Shown here piece by piece: positions 9,049 through 19,563 of a stretch of 64,000 nucleotides of DNA. How positions within the stretch are numbered: position 1 is the stretch's first letter; each line of letters opens with the position of its first letter. The DNA comes from Ralstonia sp. UBA689. Its GTDB lineage: Bacteria; Pseudomonadota; Gammaproteobacteria; Burkholderiales; Burkholderiaceae. Location of the stretch: the NCBI RefSeq assembly GCF_002298975.1, contig NZ_DBMV01000001.1, positions 372,001 through 436,000 of the forward strand, given 5' to 3'. A model generated the notes under the pieces. The model saw only the letters and a list, made by a program, of their open reading frames with translations. It ran no database searches and was not told the origin of the DNA. A program made the position numbers and the translations under genes.

Positions 9049-9825
9049 ATGCGCGTTATGCCTACGCTCCCGTTTTTCGCTCATTGCCGCGCCGGTGCGC
9101 GCCACGCTGCTTCTCGTCTGGTTCTGCTGCTTGCCGCACTGGGTGCCATGCCCGCGTGGGGTCAGAGCCAGCCCGCCGCTGCATCGCCGGCACCGTCGGC
9201 CGCTTCGGCGGTTGCGCCGTCGGCCACTCCGCCCGACTTTGGCGCGGAACACAGCCGCATCGACAGCGCCAAAGCCTGGGCTGAGTATCGCTATGCGCAG
9301 GCCGAACGTGCGTGCTATGACAAGTTCTTCACCACGCGCTGCATCGACAAGGCCAAGGATGTGCGTCGCACGGAACTCCACGCCATCCGCGAGCGCGAAC
9401 TGGCGCTGGATGAAGCCGAGCGCGCCGACCGTGCCGCGCGCCGCGACCAGGACCGCGCTGTCCGCCAGGCCCAGTACGATGCCGAGCGCCCACAGCGCGA
9501 AGCCAACGAGCAGAAGAACCGCGCAGACTTTCAGAACAAGCAGGAGCAGCAGCGCCTGAATGAGGCACAGCGCCAGGCCGAGGCACCGCAGCGCGCTGCC
9601 AATACGCAGGCGTACGGCCAGAAACAGGCAGAGCACGATGCCAAGCTCAAGGCCGCGCAGGAGCAGGGGGCTGCCAACGCCGCCAAGCGTGCCGAGAGCG
9701 TCAAGCAATACGAAGAGAAGCAGCGTGAAGCCGTGCGGCGCCAGAAAGAATTGGAAGAGCGCCGCGAGCAGACCAAGCGCCGCAGCGAGCAAAACAATAA
9801 CAACACGAGCCCGCTGGGGTTCTAA
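9049..9825 (+). CDS. Secreted coiled-coil protein of unknown function
   Basis: About 258 residues. It begins with a signal peptide (RLVLLLAALGAMPAWGQS, cleavage after the AWG region) and an alanine/proline-rich linker. The rest is highly charged, rich in E, R, Q, K and A, with long predicted helices that look like coiled coil (for example from ELALDEAERADRAARRDQDR onward). Two cysteines near residues 89 and 98 (ERACYDKFFTTRCIDKA) could form a disulfide in the periplasm. ATGs at 9049 and 9058 are both possible starts. It is divergent from tex and followed 35 bp later by a YdcH-like gene. I do not recognise a characterised family. Confidence 0.7.
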   Translation: MRVMPTLPFFAHCRAGARHAASRLVLLLAALGAMPAWGQSQPAAASPAPSAASAVAPSATPPDFGAEHSRIDSAKAWAEYRYAQAERACYDKFFTTRCIDKAKDVRRTELHAIRERELALDEAERADRAARRDQDRAVRQAQYDAERPQREANEQKNRADFQNKQEQQRLNEAQRQAEAPQRAANTQAYGQKQAEHDAKLKAAQEQGAANAAKRAESVKQYEEKQREAVRRQKELEERREQTKRRSEQNNNNTSPLGF

Positions 9826-9860
9826 ACTCCAGCCTAGGGTCGGGTTTCCGGAGGACAGCG

Positions 9861-10064
9861 ATGGATAGCGATCTAAACACGATCTCACGTCGCATCATCG
9901 AATTGCAGATCGAGCACCGTGATCTCGATTTCCTGATCAATCGCCTGTCGGCCGAAGCGACGCGCGACGATCTGCAGCTACAGCGTCTCAAGAAGCGCCG
10001 TCTCAAGCTCAAGGACACCATCACGCTGCTACAGTTGCAGCTTGAGCCGGACGTGCCGGCCTGA
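9861..10064 (+). CDS. YdcH/DUF465-family small protein
   Basis: A 67-residue, highly charged helical protein with the DUF465 pattern: a first helix around ISRRIIELQIEHRDLDFLI and a second, basic one around LQRLKKRRLKLKDTI. Homologues are short helical-hairpin proteins of unknown role. The ATG is preceded by a GGAGG-type ribosome site (9851-9856). It follows the secreted coiled-coil gene and precedes the helicase, possibly in one transcript. Confidence 0.8.
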   Translation: MDSDLNTISRRIIELQIEHRDLDFLINRLSAEATRDDLQLQRLKKRRLKLKDTITLLQLQLEPDVPA

Positions 10065-10141
10065 GTCTTGTCAATCCCCGATTCTGAGAGGCTGCCGCCA
10101 CGTGCGGCATCCGCCATCCGCTTCCCTGGAACCTGTCCGCG

Positions 10142-12253
10142 TTGACTTCGCTTTCCCCGCTCGCCGAGCTGTCGGCTGAATCCGACGCCGGCGATGCTGC
10201 CTCCGCTGCCACCGCCGATGCCCACCATGCCGAACTGGCGACGCTTTTCGCCGATGACGGCACGCTGGCCAAGGGCATCGATTCGTACCGGCCGCGCAGC
10301 TCTCAACTGAAGATGGCGCAGGCCGTGGCCAACGCCATCGAAGCCACTGATTCGATCATCGTCGAAGCCGGCACCGGTACGGGCAAGACCTACGCTTACC
10401 TCGTTCCGGCGATGCTGTGGGGCGGCAAGGTGATTCTCTCCACCGGCACCAAGAACCTGCAGGATCAGCTTTTCCTGCGCGACATCCCGACGGTGCGCAA
10501 GGCGTTGAACGCGCCGGTGTCGGTGGCGTTGCTCAAGGGGCGCGCCAACTATGTCTGCCACTACCATTTGGAGCGCACGTCGCAGAACGGGCGACTGTCT
10601 TCGCGGCAGGACGCGGCATGGCTGCGCGAGATCAACCGCTTCCTGAAGACCACGCAAAGCGGCGACAAGGCTGAGCTTGCCACCGTGCCCGAGAACGCGC
10701 CGGTGTGGAATCTGGTCACATCCACGCGCGACAACTGCCTCGGTTCGGACTGCGCGTACTACAAGGACTGCTTCGTCATGCGCGCACGCAAGGAGGCGCA
10801 GCAGGCCGACGTGGTGGTGGTCAACCACCACTTGTTCTTTGCGGACGTGATGTTGAAGGACACCGGTATGGCCGAGCTGCTGCCGGCGGCCAACACGATC
10901 ATCTTTGACGAAGCGCACCAGTTGCCCGAGACGGCCACGCTGTTCTTCGGCGAGACCATCTCCACCAACCAGATCCTGGAGCTTGCGCGCGACAGCGTGG
11001 CCGAAGGCTTGTCGCATGCGCGCGATGCGGTGGACTGGGTGGCAATTGCCGCGCCGCTGGAGCGCGCCGCACGAGACTTGCGTCTGGTGTTCCGTCAGGA
11101 TGGCGCGCGCTTGTCGATCAAACAGATCGACAACGATGTGGCCACGGCCAAGCCGTTCTACGAGGTCTTGCCCAAGCTGGAGCAGGCGCTTTCGGACTTT
11201 ACCGGCGCGCTGGAGGCCCAGGCCGAACGTGCCGAGACTATCGAACAATGCCATCGCCGTGCCGTGGCGCTGTGCGAGAAGCTGGAGGCGTGGGTCGATC
11301 CCAAGCCGCCACAAGCGCCTAGGAAGGATGGTGACGAGGGGGGCGAGACGGCCGCGCCCATCGACGAGCGCGTGCGCTGGGTCGAAGTTTTCGCCAATTC
11401 CGTGCAGTTGCATCTGACGCCGCTGTCGATTGCACCGATTTTTTCACGCCAGCGTGGTGGCCAGCCGCGCGCTTGGATCTTCACCTCGGCCACGCTGTCG
11501 GTGCGCGGCAACTTCACACACTACGCCGCGCAGCTTGGCCTGGACCGTGATCGTTCGATGATGCTGGACAGCCCGTTCGACTATGCGTCGCAGGGCCTGC
11601 TGTACGTGCCACGCGATCTGCCGCAACCGAGCGATTCACGTTTTACCGACGCCGTGCTCGACGCTGCCTTGCCGATGATCGAAGCGGCTGGCGGCAAGAC
11701 GTTCCTGCTGTGCACCACCCTGCGTGCTGTCAATCGGGCAGCCGAACGGCTGGCCGATGAGTTTGCCGAGCGCGGCTGGGATTTCCCGCTGCTCGTGCAA
11801 GGGCAGGCCAGCCGCACGGAATTGCTCGATCGCTTCCGTACGCTCGGCAACGCGGTGCTTATCGGCAGCCAGAGCTTCTGGGAAGGCGTGGACGTGCGCG
11901 GCGAGGCGTTGTCGCTGGTCGTGATCGACAAGCTGCCGTTCGCGCCGCCAGATGACCCGGTGCTGAGTGCCCGCATGGAGGCATTGGAGAAGAAGGGCTT
12001 GAGCCCATTTGCCGTGCACCAGTTGCCCCACGCCGTCATCACGCTCAAGCAGGGAGCGGGGCGGCTGATCCGCTCCGAGAGCGATCGCGGCGTGCTGATG
12101 ATCTGCGATCCGCGCCTGGTGGAGAAATCCTATGGCCGACAGATCTGGCAGAGCCTGCCGCCGTTCAAGCGCACGCGCGAGGCCGACACGGCGGCCGGCT
12201 TCCTGCGCTCGCTGAGTCCGGATAGCCCACCTGAAGCTGCCTCGTCAGACTGA
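10142..12253 (+). CDS. DinG/YoaA-family ATP-dependent DNA helicase
   Basis: A 703-residue XPD-like superfamily 2 helicase expected to unwind DNA 5' to 3' during repair. Walker A is EAGTGTGKTYAYL near residue 80 and the DEAH box is IIFDEAHQLPET near residue 255. Between them lie the cysteines of an iron-sulfur cluster: one in NYVCHYH and three in NCLGSDCAYYKDC. C-terminal helicase motifs include IGSQSFWEGVDVRGE and a QGAGRLIRSESDRG motif VI. The frame starts with TTG at 10142; no better ATG precedes the conserved region. The length fits both DinG and YoaA, so I give no symbol. It ends just before a bidirectional terminator. Confidence 0.88.
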   Translation: MTSLSPLAELSAESDAGDAASAATADAHHAELATLFADDGTLAKGIDSYRPRSSQLKMAQAVANAIEATDSIIVEAGTGTGKTYAYLVPAMLWGGKVILSTGTKNLQDQLFLRDIPTVRKALNAPVSVALLKGRANYVCHYHLERTSQNGRLSSRQDAAWLREINRFLKTTQSGDKAELATVPENAPVWNLVTSTRDNCLGSDCAYYKDCFVMRARKEAQQADVVVVNHHLFFADVMLKDTGMAELLPAANTIIFDEAHQLPETATLFFGETISTNQILELARDSVAEGLSHARDAVDWVAIAAPLERAARDLRLVFRQDGARLSIKQIDNDVATAKPFYEVLPKLEQALSDFTGALEAQAERAETIEQCHRRAVALCEKLEAWVDPKPPQAPRKDGDEGGETAAPIDERVRWVEVFANSVQLHLTPLSIAPIFSRQRGGQPRAWIFTSATLSVRGNFTHYAAQLGLDRDRSMMLDSPFDYASQGLLYVPRDLPQPSDSRFTDAVLDAALPMIEAAGGKTFLLCTTLRAVNRAAERLADEFAERGWDFPLLVQGQASRTELLDRFRTLGNAVLIGSQSFWEGVDVRGEALSLVVIDKLPFAPPDDPVLSARMEALEKKGLSPFAVHQLPHAVITLKQGAGRLIRSESDRGVLMICDPRLVEKSYGRQIWQSLPPFKRTREADTAAGFLRSLSPDSPPEAASSD

Positions 12254-12264
12254 CGCACAAACAA

Positions 12265-12290
12265 AAAGCCCGGTCAATCGACCGGGCTTT
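12265..12290. terminator. Bidirectional Rho-independent terminator, helicase/bamD
   Basis: A perfect 11-bp stem, AAAGCCCGGTC and GACCGGGCTTT, with a 4-base loop sits between convergent genes. T-rich sequence follows on the plus strand, and the A run on the left gives a U tract for the minus-strand transcript. Confidence 0.9.
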
Positions 12291-12317
12291 CTTCTTGCAG
12301 TGGTGTTCAAGTCTTGC

Positions 12318-13163
12318 TTACCACCATTGGTACCAGTGCTTGTCTTTCTTGCGCTGGCCGAAGGCGAGGAACTCGCTGTTCGGGTAGTTCTGCTTGATGA
12401 TGCGTTCGGTGTCGTCGCGCATGTCCTTCATGCCGAGCGCATCATACGATTTCATCATGATGTACAGCGCTTCTTCCACGGCGGGTGCGCGGTCGTAATC
12501 CTTGATGGCTTCCTGCGCGCGATTGACAGCAGCCAGGTAGGCGCCGCGGCGGTAGTAGTAGCGCGCCGCGCCCACTTCATGCTCGGCCATCGCGTTGACG
12601 ATGTACTGCATGCGCAGGGTGGCATCCGGCGTGTACTTGCTGTTCGGGAAGCGTGTGATCAGCGTCTTGAAGGCGTCGTAAGCGGCGCGCGCGGCCTTCG
12701 GGTCGCGTTCGCTCAGATCCTGGTTCGAGAAGCGGCCGAGCCAGCCCAGGTTGTCGTTGAAATTGATCAGGCCCTTGAGGTAATAGGCGTAATCGACACT
12801 GGGGTGGTTCGGGTGAAGCTGGATGAAGCGATCGACGGCAGCCAGCGCAGCGGCGGTTTCGCCGTCCTTGTAGTTGGCGTAGGCGGTTTCGATCTGTGCC
12901 TGCTGGGCGTACTGGCCGAACGGATAGCGGCTTTCGAGCTTCTCGTAGTACTTGACGGCCTTGGCATAGTCGCCGCCGTCGAGCGAGTCCTTCGCTTCCG
13001 AATATAATTTGTTGGCTGACCAGCCAGCCGTTTCGTCTTGCTGTTCTGGCAGGATGCCGCAGGCCGAGACGGCCAGGCATGCAATACCTGCCGCCAACAC
13101 TGCTCCGATTTGCGCGCGGATTCGACCACCAAAACGCGCCTGCTTCATGCTCGTGTCCGACAT
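12318..13163 (-). CDS. bamD: BamD, outer-membrane assembly lipoprotein
   Basis: A 281-residue lipoprotein of the BAM complex that folds outer-membrane beta-barrels. The signal peptide ends in a lipobox, LAVSAC, with the lipidated cysteine near residue 35. Five tetratricopeptide-like repeats follow (LYSEAKDSLDGGDYAKAVKY, and the family hallmark FPNSKYTPDATLRMQYI). The ATG at 13163 has AAAGG five bases upstream; a GTG six bases earlier is less likely. It is divergent from rluD with 15 bp between the start codons, an arrangement common in proteobacteria. Confidence 0.95.
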   Translation of the reverse strand: MSDTSMKQARFGGRIRAQIGAVLAAGIACLAVSACGILPEQQDETAGWSANKLYSEAKDSLDGGDYAKAVKYYEKLESRYPFGQYAQQAQIETAYANYKDGETAAALAAVDRFIQLHPNHPSVDYAYYLKGLINFNDNLGWLGRFSNQDLSERDPKAARAAYDAFKTLITRFPNSKYTPDATLRMQYIVNAMAEHEVGAARYYYRRGAYLAAVNRAQEAIKDYDRAPAVEEALYIMMKSYDALGMKDMRDDTERIIKQNYPNSEFLAFGQRKKDKHWYQWW

Positions 13164-13178
13164 GGGCACCTTTTCTCA

Positions 13179-14291
13179 ATGAAAAATCGCATCAAGGATT
13201 ATAGCCCAAGCCCTGTGTCGGGCGACGCAGAGGCTGACGTTTCCATCACTTCGCTGGAAAGCGACGACGCCCTGGACGACGAGGCGCTTGAGCTGCCCGC
13301 TGCCGGCGACGCCGCAGCGGCCGAGCCCATCGTTGTGGAGATTCCCGAGGCCATGCACGGCGAGCGCCTGGACAAGGCACTTGCCAAGCTGCTGCCAGAC
13401 TATTCGCGCAGTCGCTTGCAGCAGTGGATCGAGGCCGGCGCCGTGCGCATGGATGGCGCTGAGGTGCGCCCGCGCGCGGCAGTTTCCGGCGGCGCCCGCA
13501 TCGAGGTGATCCCGCAACGCGCGGCCGACGAGAACGCCTTTGTGGCCGAACCCGTCGATCTGGACGTCGTCTACGAGGACGACACGCTGCTCGTCATCAA
13601 CAAGCCTGCTGGCCTGGTCGTGCATCCGGCTGCCGGTAACTGGAGCGGCACGGTGCTTAACGGCTTGCTGTATCGCTACCCCAGCGCCGCTGAGTTGCCG
13701 CGCGCTGGCATCGTGCATCGGCTCGACAAGGAAACCTCGGGCCTGATGGTCGTCGCCCGCACGCTGCCTGCACAGACCGATCTCGTGCGGCAGCTTCAGG
13801 CACGCACCGTCAAGCGAACCTACCTGGCGCTGGTGTGGGGCGAGACGCCGGAGGAGGGCACGATCGATGCCCCGATCGGCCGCGACCCGCGTGACCGCAC
13901 GCGCATGGCCATCATCGAGACGGCCAGCGGCAAGCCCGCGCGTACGCATTTCAAGACGCTGGATGTGGTGGACCTGGGCCGCGCACAGGTGTCGCTGGTG
14001 CGCTGCCAGCTGGAGACCGGGCGCACACACCAGATTCGCGTGCACTTTGAATCCGAAGGCCACCCGCTGGTGGGAGACCCGGTGTACACGCGCAACTTCC
14101 GGCGTGGCCAGCCGCAGACGATCAAGGCGCCGCTGCCGGTGCCGTTCGCGCGACAGGCGCTGCATGCCGTACGCCTGGGCCTTGTGCACCCAGCCTCGGG
14201 CAAGTCGGTGCACTGGGAGGCCGGTGTGCCCGACGATTTTGCAGAACTGATGGAAGCTCTGGACCTGGACCCCGATGTCGATCTCACCTGA
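13179..14291 (+). CDS. rluD: RluD, 23S rRNA pseudouridine(1911/1915/1917) synthase
   Basis: A 370-residue enzyme that converts three uridines of 23S rRNA helix 69 into pseudouridine. An N-terminal acidic extension of about 50 residues precedes an S4 RNA-binding domain (RLDKALAKLLPDYSRSRLQQ), then the catalytic domain with GIVHRLDKETSGLMVVAR, whose aspartate near residue 183 is the expected nucleophile. The substrate-fold motif LETGRTHQIRVH is present. The start at 13179 was chosen over upstream codons because it clears the bamD start and begins the expected length. The last 17 bases overlap pgeF. Confidence 0.93.
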   Translation: MKNRIKDYSPSPVSGDAEADVSITSLESDDALDDEALELPAAGDAAAAEPIVVEIPEAMHGERLDKALAKLLPDYSRSRLQQWIEAGAVRMDGAEVRPRAAVSGGARIEVIPQRAADENAFVAEPVDLDVVYEDDTLLVINKPAGLVVHPAAGNWSGTVLNGLLYRYPSAAELPRAGIVHRLDKETSGLMVVARTLPAQTDLVRQLQARTVKRTYLALVWGETPEEGTIDAPIGRDPRDRTRMAIIETASGKPARTHFKTLDVVDLGRAQVSLVRCQLETGRTHQIRVHFESEGHPLVGDPVYTRNFRRGQPQTIKAPLPVPFARQALHAVRLGLVHPASGKSVHWEAGVPDDFAELMEALDLDPDVDLT

Positions 14292-15084
14292 CTGGATCAT
14301 CCCCGACTGGCCGGCGCATCCGTGCGTCAAGGCGCTGGCGACTACACGTCTGGGCGGCGTCAGCATCGGGCCTTATGGTTTGGCGGGCGGCCTGCCGGGC
14401 GGATTAAACCTGGGGCAGCATGTGGGCGATGCACCAGACGCTGTCGAGCAGAATCGACGCATCCTGCGCGAGGCCGTTCCTGCGGAGCCGGTGTGGATGG
14501 AGCAGGTGCACAGCACAGGTGTGGCGGACTTGGACCAGCTCGTCGGCGCGTCGGCCCCAGTGGTCGCCGATGCGGCAGTGGCGTCTTGGCGAGACCGCGT
14601 CTGCGTAGTCATGACTGCGGATTGCCTGCCGGTTTTGCTGAGCGATGCGCGCGGCGTGACGGTCGGTGCGGCGCATGCCGGCTGGCGCGGCCTGTGCGGC
14701 GGCGTGATCGAGCGCACGCTCGAGGCAATGATGCAAAGGCTGGGCGCTTGCGGTCAGGAGGCCGATCCAACGTGGCTGGCCTGGCTCGGCCCCGCCATCG
14801 GTCCATCGTGCTTTGAGGTGGGCTCGGAGGTTCGCCAGGCTTTTATCGAGGCTGCTCAGCCCGCTGAGTTGCCTGCCACCGAGGCCGCCTTCGCGAAAGG
14901 CGCTTCCGAGGGAAAGTTCTTCGCCGATTTGTATGCCTTGGCCCGGCTGCGGCTGGCGCGCGTCGGCTGTACGGACGTGTATGGCGGTGGCTTGTGCACC
15001 ATGACGGACGCCGAGCGCTTCTATTCGTACCGCCGGGAGCGCACGACCGGCCGCATGGCGACCCTGATCTGGCGTGCCGAATGA
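14275..15084 (+). CDS. pgeF: PgeF/YfiH-type peptidoglycan editing factor (purine nucleoside phosphorylase family)
   Basis: A 269-residue member of the YfiH/laccase-domain (Cu-oxidase_4) family. In E. coli the homologue removes mis-incorporated amino acids from cell-wall precursors, and other members act on purine nucleosides. Motifs seen: TTRLGGVSIGPY, the first ligand region EQVHSTGVADL, TADCLPVLL and VGAAHAGWRGLCGGV, and a C-terminal GGGLCTMTDAERFYSYRRE. These include the conserved histidine and cysteine ligands. It starts inside the end of rluD, so the two are probably translated from one message. Confidence 0.88.
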   Translation: MSISPDWIIPDWPAHPCVKALATTRLGGVSIGPYGLAGGLPGGLNLGQHVGDAPDAVEQNRRILREAVPAEPVWMEQVHSTGVADLDQLVGASAPVVADAAVASWRDRVCVVMTADCLPVLLSDARGVTVGAAHAGWRGLCGGVIERTLEAMMQRLGACGQEADPTWLAWLGPAIGPSCFEVGSEVRQAFIEAAQPAELPATEAAFAKGASEGKFFADLYALARLRLARVGCTDVYGGGLCTMTDAERFYSYRRERTTGRMATLIWRAE

Positions 15085-15088
15085 GGTT

Positions 15089-15376
15089 TCAAGCCGCGCC
15101 GTCGCCGGAAGCGGCGGCATCTGCCTGCGTTTGAGCCGCCTCCCGCGCCTGCCGGCGTCGTTTGCGTGCGGGCGACCCGACAAGCCAGAGGAAGAGCGAC
15201 AGCGGCGCTACGCCATACAGGATGAATGTGCCGATACCGGCAATCCACGATTGCTCAGTCAGGGACATCATCAGGACGACGTATAGCCAGGCGATGGCAA
15301 CGATGTACATGGGCAAGAAGGGGCCCGCGTTGGCGCAATGGAGCAGTCTCGCACGAATTTGCACCAGTTTGACCAT
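15089..15376 (-). CDS. Small two-helix membrane protein, unknown function
   Basis: A 95-residue protein with two hydrophobic segments, about residues 22-40 (PMYIVAIAWLYVVLMM) and 46-66 (WIAGIGTFILYGVAPLSLF), then a basic stretch RKRRRQAR and an Ala-rich acidic tail. The basic residues after the second helix suggest cytoplasmic ends. It is convergent with pgeF (4 bp apart) and divergent from phaC. I do not recognise a named family. Confidence 0.65.
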   Translation of the reverse strand: MVKLVQIRARLLHCANAGPFLPMYIVAIAWLYVVLMMSLTEQSWIAGIGTFILYGVAPLSLFLWLVGSPARKRRRQAREAAQTQADAAASGDGAA

Positions 15377-15479
15377 AGCCCGCCGCCGCGCTTAGCCATT
15401 CGGCGGGCGTTGCTTGCGGATGGCTGCGGCAAGACCCGCGCCTGATCAAGGTTTGCGGTCGATCTTCGGTCAACGCTGA

Positions 15480-15509
15480 TTGACAGCCGTGAAATGGCAA
15501 GGCAACAAT
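15480..15509 (+). promoter_or_regulatory. phaCAB promoter
   Basis: TTGACA at 15480-15485 and AACAAT at 15504-15509 are separated by 18 bases. As I recall it, this matches the -35/-10 pair of the mapped phaC promoter of Cupriavidus necator, including the GGCAACAATGG context. It leaves an untranslated leader of roughly 65 bases before the phaC start at 15580. Confidence 0.75.
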
Positions 15510-15579
15510 GGCCCGCAATACTACGATTTGCGCCGCACATCCAACCGGAGTGGCGCGCATCGTACGGATCGAGGGCACT

Positions 15580-17373
15580 ATGGCATCGCGTCAATCGACA
15601 TCTTCCAAGGCATCTAGCGCCCACACTCAAGCCCCCTGGCCGGGCCTGTCGGACCCGACACAATGGGCGGACCAGTTCAATCAATGGCAGGCGTTTGCGG
15701 GCGCATTCGCCCAGTCTGGCGCCGCGGCGCCGAGTTTTGGCCAATTCAATGGCGCGCCCCTGGGCGAGGGCGCGGTTCCCTTTGCATTGATCCCGCCTGA
15801 GCGTCTGGCGGAAATCCAGCAGAAGTATCTCGAAGAATGGCTCCAGATCTGGCGCCACATGAGCACCGGTGAAAGCGTCGAGGCCGTGGCACCGTCAGAC
15901 CGCCGTTTTGCGAACGATGCCTGGCGCAAGAGCCCGCTTTACGGTTATGCCGCTGCCTTCTATGTGCTGAACGCCCGCACGCTGATGGAGATGGCCGATG
16001 CTGTGCAGGCGGATGCCAAGACGCGTGAGCGCGTGCGCTTTGCCGTATCGCAATGGACGGCCGCTATGTCGCCGTCCAATTTTCTGGCGACGAACCCCGA
16101 GGCGCAGAAGCACCTGATCGAGTCGCGCGGCGAATCCCTTCGCACCGGCATCCTGAACCTGCTGCAGGACATGGAGCGCGGCAAGATCTCGCAGACGGAT
16201 GAAGCCGCGTTCGAGATCGGCCGCAATGTAGCCAACAGCGAAGGCGCGGTTGTCTTCGAGAACGAGTATTTGCAGCTCATCCAGTACAAGCCGCTGACGA
16301 CCAAGGTCAATGCCCGACCGCTGCTGCTGGTGCCGCCGTGCATCAACAAGTACTACATCCTCGATTTGCAGCCGGCCAATTCGCTGGTGCGCTACGCGGT
16401 GGAGCAGGGCAACACGGTCTTCCTGGTGTCGTGGCGCAACCCAGACGTGAGCATGGCCTCCCGTACGTGGGACGACTACATCGAGGGCGGCGCGATCGAG
16501 GCCATCCGCGTCGCGCGCGCAATCTCCGCGCAGGACCAGATCAACGTGCTGGGCTTCTGCGTGGGCGGTACGATCCTCTGCACAGCGCTGGCTGTGCTGG
16601 CCGCGCGCGGCGAGTATCCGGCCGCGAGCGTGACGTTGCTGACAACGCTGCTCGACTTTACCGATACCGGCATCCTCGACGTCTTTGTCGACCAGGCTCA
16701 AATGGAGATGCGCGAGAAGACCATCGGTGCGAAGGCGCCTACTGGTCCCGGCCTGCTGCGAGGCGTCGAGTTGGCGAACACGTTCTCGTTCCTGCGCCCG
16801 AACGATCTGGTCTGGAACTACGTCGTCGAGAATTATCTGAAGGGCAAGACGCCCGCACCGTTCGACCTGCTGTACTGGAACGGTGATTCGACCAACCTGC
16901 CCGGGCCTTGGTACTGCTGGTACCTGCGCCATACCTACCTGCAAAACGACCTGAAGGAGGCGGGCAAGCTGACGGTGGCGGGCACGCCCGTCGATTTCGG
17001 CAAGATCGATGCGCCGGTCTATATCTACGGCTCGCGCGAAGACCATATCGTGCCGTGGCAATCAGCCTACGCCTCCGTGCCGTTGCTCAAGGGCAAGCGG
17101 CGCTTCGTGCTGGGTGCTTCAGGCCATATCGCGGGTGTCATCAATCCGCCGGCGGCCAATAAGCGCTCGCACTGGATTAACGCCAAGCTGCCTGATAGCG
17201 CCGACGCGTGGCTGGAGGGTGCCAAGGAATACCCGGGTAGCTGGTGGCCCGATTGGTCAGCCTGGCTGGCGTCGCATGGCGGCGCGCAGAAGGCTGCTCC
17301 CAAGCGCTATGGCAATGCGGACTACCCGGAGATCGAGCCCGCGCCCGGCCGCTACGTCAAACAGAAGGCGTAA
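15580..17373 (+). CDS. phaC: PhaC, class I poly(3-hydroxyalkanoate) synthase
   Basis: A 597-residue polymerase that joins 3-hydroxyacyl-CoA units into PHB on the granule surface. The lipase-like box is GFCVGG with catalytic Cys327; Asp488 (SREDHIVPW) and His516 (GASGHIAG) complete the triad, each offset by eight from C. necator C319/D480/H508. The ATG at 15580 has GAGGG four bases upstream; an in-frame ATG at 15508 overlaps the promoter -10 box and is rejected. The variable N-terminus (about 90 residues) is followed by a very well conserved core. First gene of the phaC-phaA-phaB operon. Confidence 0.97.
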   Translation: MASRQSTSSKASSAHTQAPWPGLSDPTQWADQFNQWQAFAGAFAQSGAAAPSFGQFNGAPLGEGAVPFALIPPERLAEIQQKYLEEWLQIWRHMSTGESVEAVAPSDRRFANDAWRKSPLYGYAAAFYVLNARTLMEMADAVQADAKTRERVRFAVSQWTAAMSPSNFLATNPEAQKHLIESRGESLRTGILNLLQDMERGKISQTDEAAFEIGRNVANSEGAVVFENEYLQLIQYKPLTTKVNARPLLLVPPCINKYYILDLQPANSLVRYAVEQGNTVFLVSWRNPDVSMASRTWDDYIEGGAIEAIRVARAISAQDQINVLGFCVGGTILCTALAVLAARGEYPAASVTLLTTLLDFTDTGILDVFVDQAQMEMREKTIGAKAPTGPGLLRGVELANTFSFLRPNDLVWNYVVENYLKGKTPAPFDLLYWNGDSTNLPGPWYCWYLRHTYLQNDLKEAGKLTVAGTPVDFGKIDAPVYIYGSREDHIVPWQSAYASVPLLKGKRRFVLGASGHIAGVINPPAANKRSHWINAKLPDSADAWLEGAKEYPGSWWPDWSAWLASHGGAQKAAPKRYGNADYPEIEPAPGRYVKQKA

Positions 17374-17460
17374 GATCGAACGACAATTCCCCGTTGCCGT
17401 CGCGGCTCCGGCCGCCGACGGTTTCCCCACGACTCTCTCTCGACAGTGGAAGGCAAGCAA

Positions 17461-18642
<1,182 letters not shown>

Positions 18643-18753
18643 ATCTGTGCAGTGTTATCGGTGTGTGTTGAACGAAATCAGCGCACACCGATCCGAAGCA
18701 TCTCCGCTTGAGAAAGACTCAAGCGGCTCCAACAACAAGGACAAGGAGTGGAC

Positions 18754-19494
18754 ATGACCAAACGCATCGCATACGTCACCGGTGGCATGGGCGGTATCGG
18801 AACGGCGATTTGCCAGCGCTTGGCGCGCGACGGCTTTACCGTTGTCGCAGGCTGTGGCCCGAACTCGCCGCGCAAGGCGAAATGGCTCGAGCAACAGAAG
18901 GCGCTTGGTTTCGACTTCGTTCCGTCCGAGGGCAACGTCGGCGACTGGGAGTCGACCAAGGCGGCATTCGACAAGGTCAAGGCCGAAGTGGGCGAGGTCG
19001 ACGTCCTCATCAACAATGCCGGCATCACGCGAGACGTGGTGTTCCGCAAGATGACCCGTGCTGATTGGGATGCTGTGATCGACACCAACCTCACGTCGCT
19101 GTTCAACGTGACCAAGCAGGTGATCGACGGCATGGTGGATCGCGGCTGGGGCCGCATCATCAACATCTCGTCGGTGAACGGCCAGAAGGGGCAGTTCGGC
19201 CAGACCAACTATTCAACTGCAAAGGCCGGCCTGCACGGTTTCACGATGGCATTGGCTCAGGAAGTGGCGACCAAGGGGGTGACGGTGAACACCGTGTCGC
19301 CGGGCTATATCGCCACCGACATGGTGAAAGCGATTCGTCAGGACGTACTCGACAAGATTATCGGTACGATCCCCGTCAAGCGCCTGGGCGAACCGACTGA
19401 GATCGCCTCGATCTGCGCATGGCTGGCGTCCGACGAATCGGGCTTTTCCACCGGCGCGGATTTCTCCCTCAACGGCGGCCTGCACATGGGCTGA
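18754..19494 (+). CDS. phaB: PhaB, NADPH-dependent acetoacetyl-CoA reductase
   Basis: A 246-residue short-chain dehydrogenase that reduces acetoacetyl-CoA to (R)-3-hydroxybutyryl-CoA for PhaC. The cofactor loop is TGGMGGIG at residues 10-17, and the catalytic Ser140, Tyr153 and Lys157 are in place (ISSVNGQKG, TNYSTAK). The ATG at 18754 sits five bases after AAGGAG; a GTG six bases earlier overlaps that site. Same length and almost the same sequence as C. necator PhaB. Last gene of the biosynthetic operon. Confidence 0.97.
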   Translation: MTKRIAYVTGGMGGIGTAICQRLARDGFTVVAGCGPNSPRKAKWLEQQKALGFDFVPSEGNVGDWESTKAAFDKVKAEVGEVDVLINNAGITRDVVFRKMTRADWDAVIDTNLTSLFNVTKQVIDGMVDRGWGRIINISSVNGQKGQFGQTNYSTAKAGLHGFTMALAQEVATKGVTVNTVSPGYIATDMVKAIRQDVLDKIIGTIPVKRLGEPTEIASICAWLASDESGFSTGADFSLNGGLHMG

Positions 19495-19563
19495 CCCTCA
19501 ACGCTCATGCGGCGGCGATGTCGCCGTGTGGATGCAGTAATTCTTGCCCCGAGTCATGTCTGG

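Noticed and set aside
7496..9559. A 687-codon open frame on the plus strand opposite tex
   Set aside because: It is antisense to a strongly conserved gene, rich in H, R and Q as expected from the complement of a high-GC gene, and has no recognisable domain.
15508..15579. Upstream ATG extension of phaC
   Set aside because: The ATG at 15508 overlaps the promoter -10 box, and the extra residues are not conserved; the ATG at 15580 has a ribosome site.
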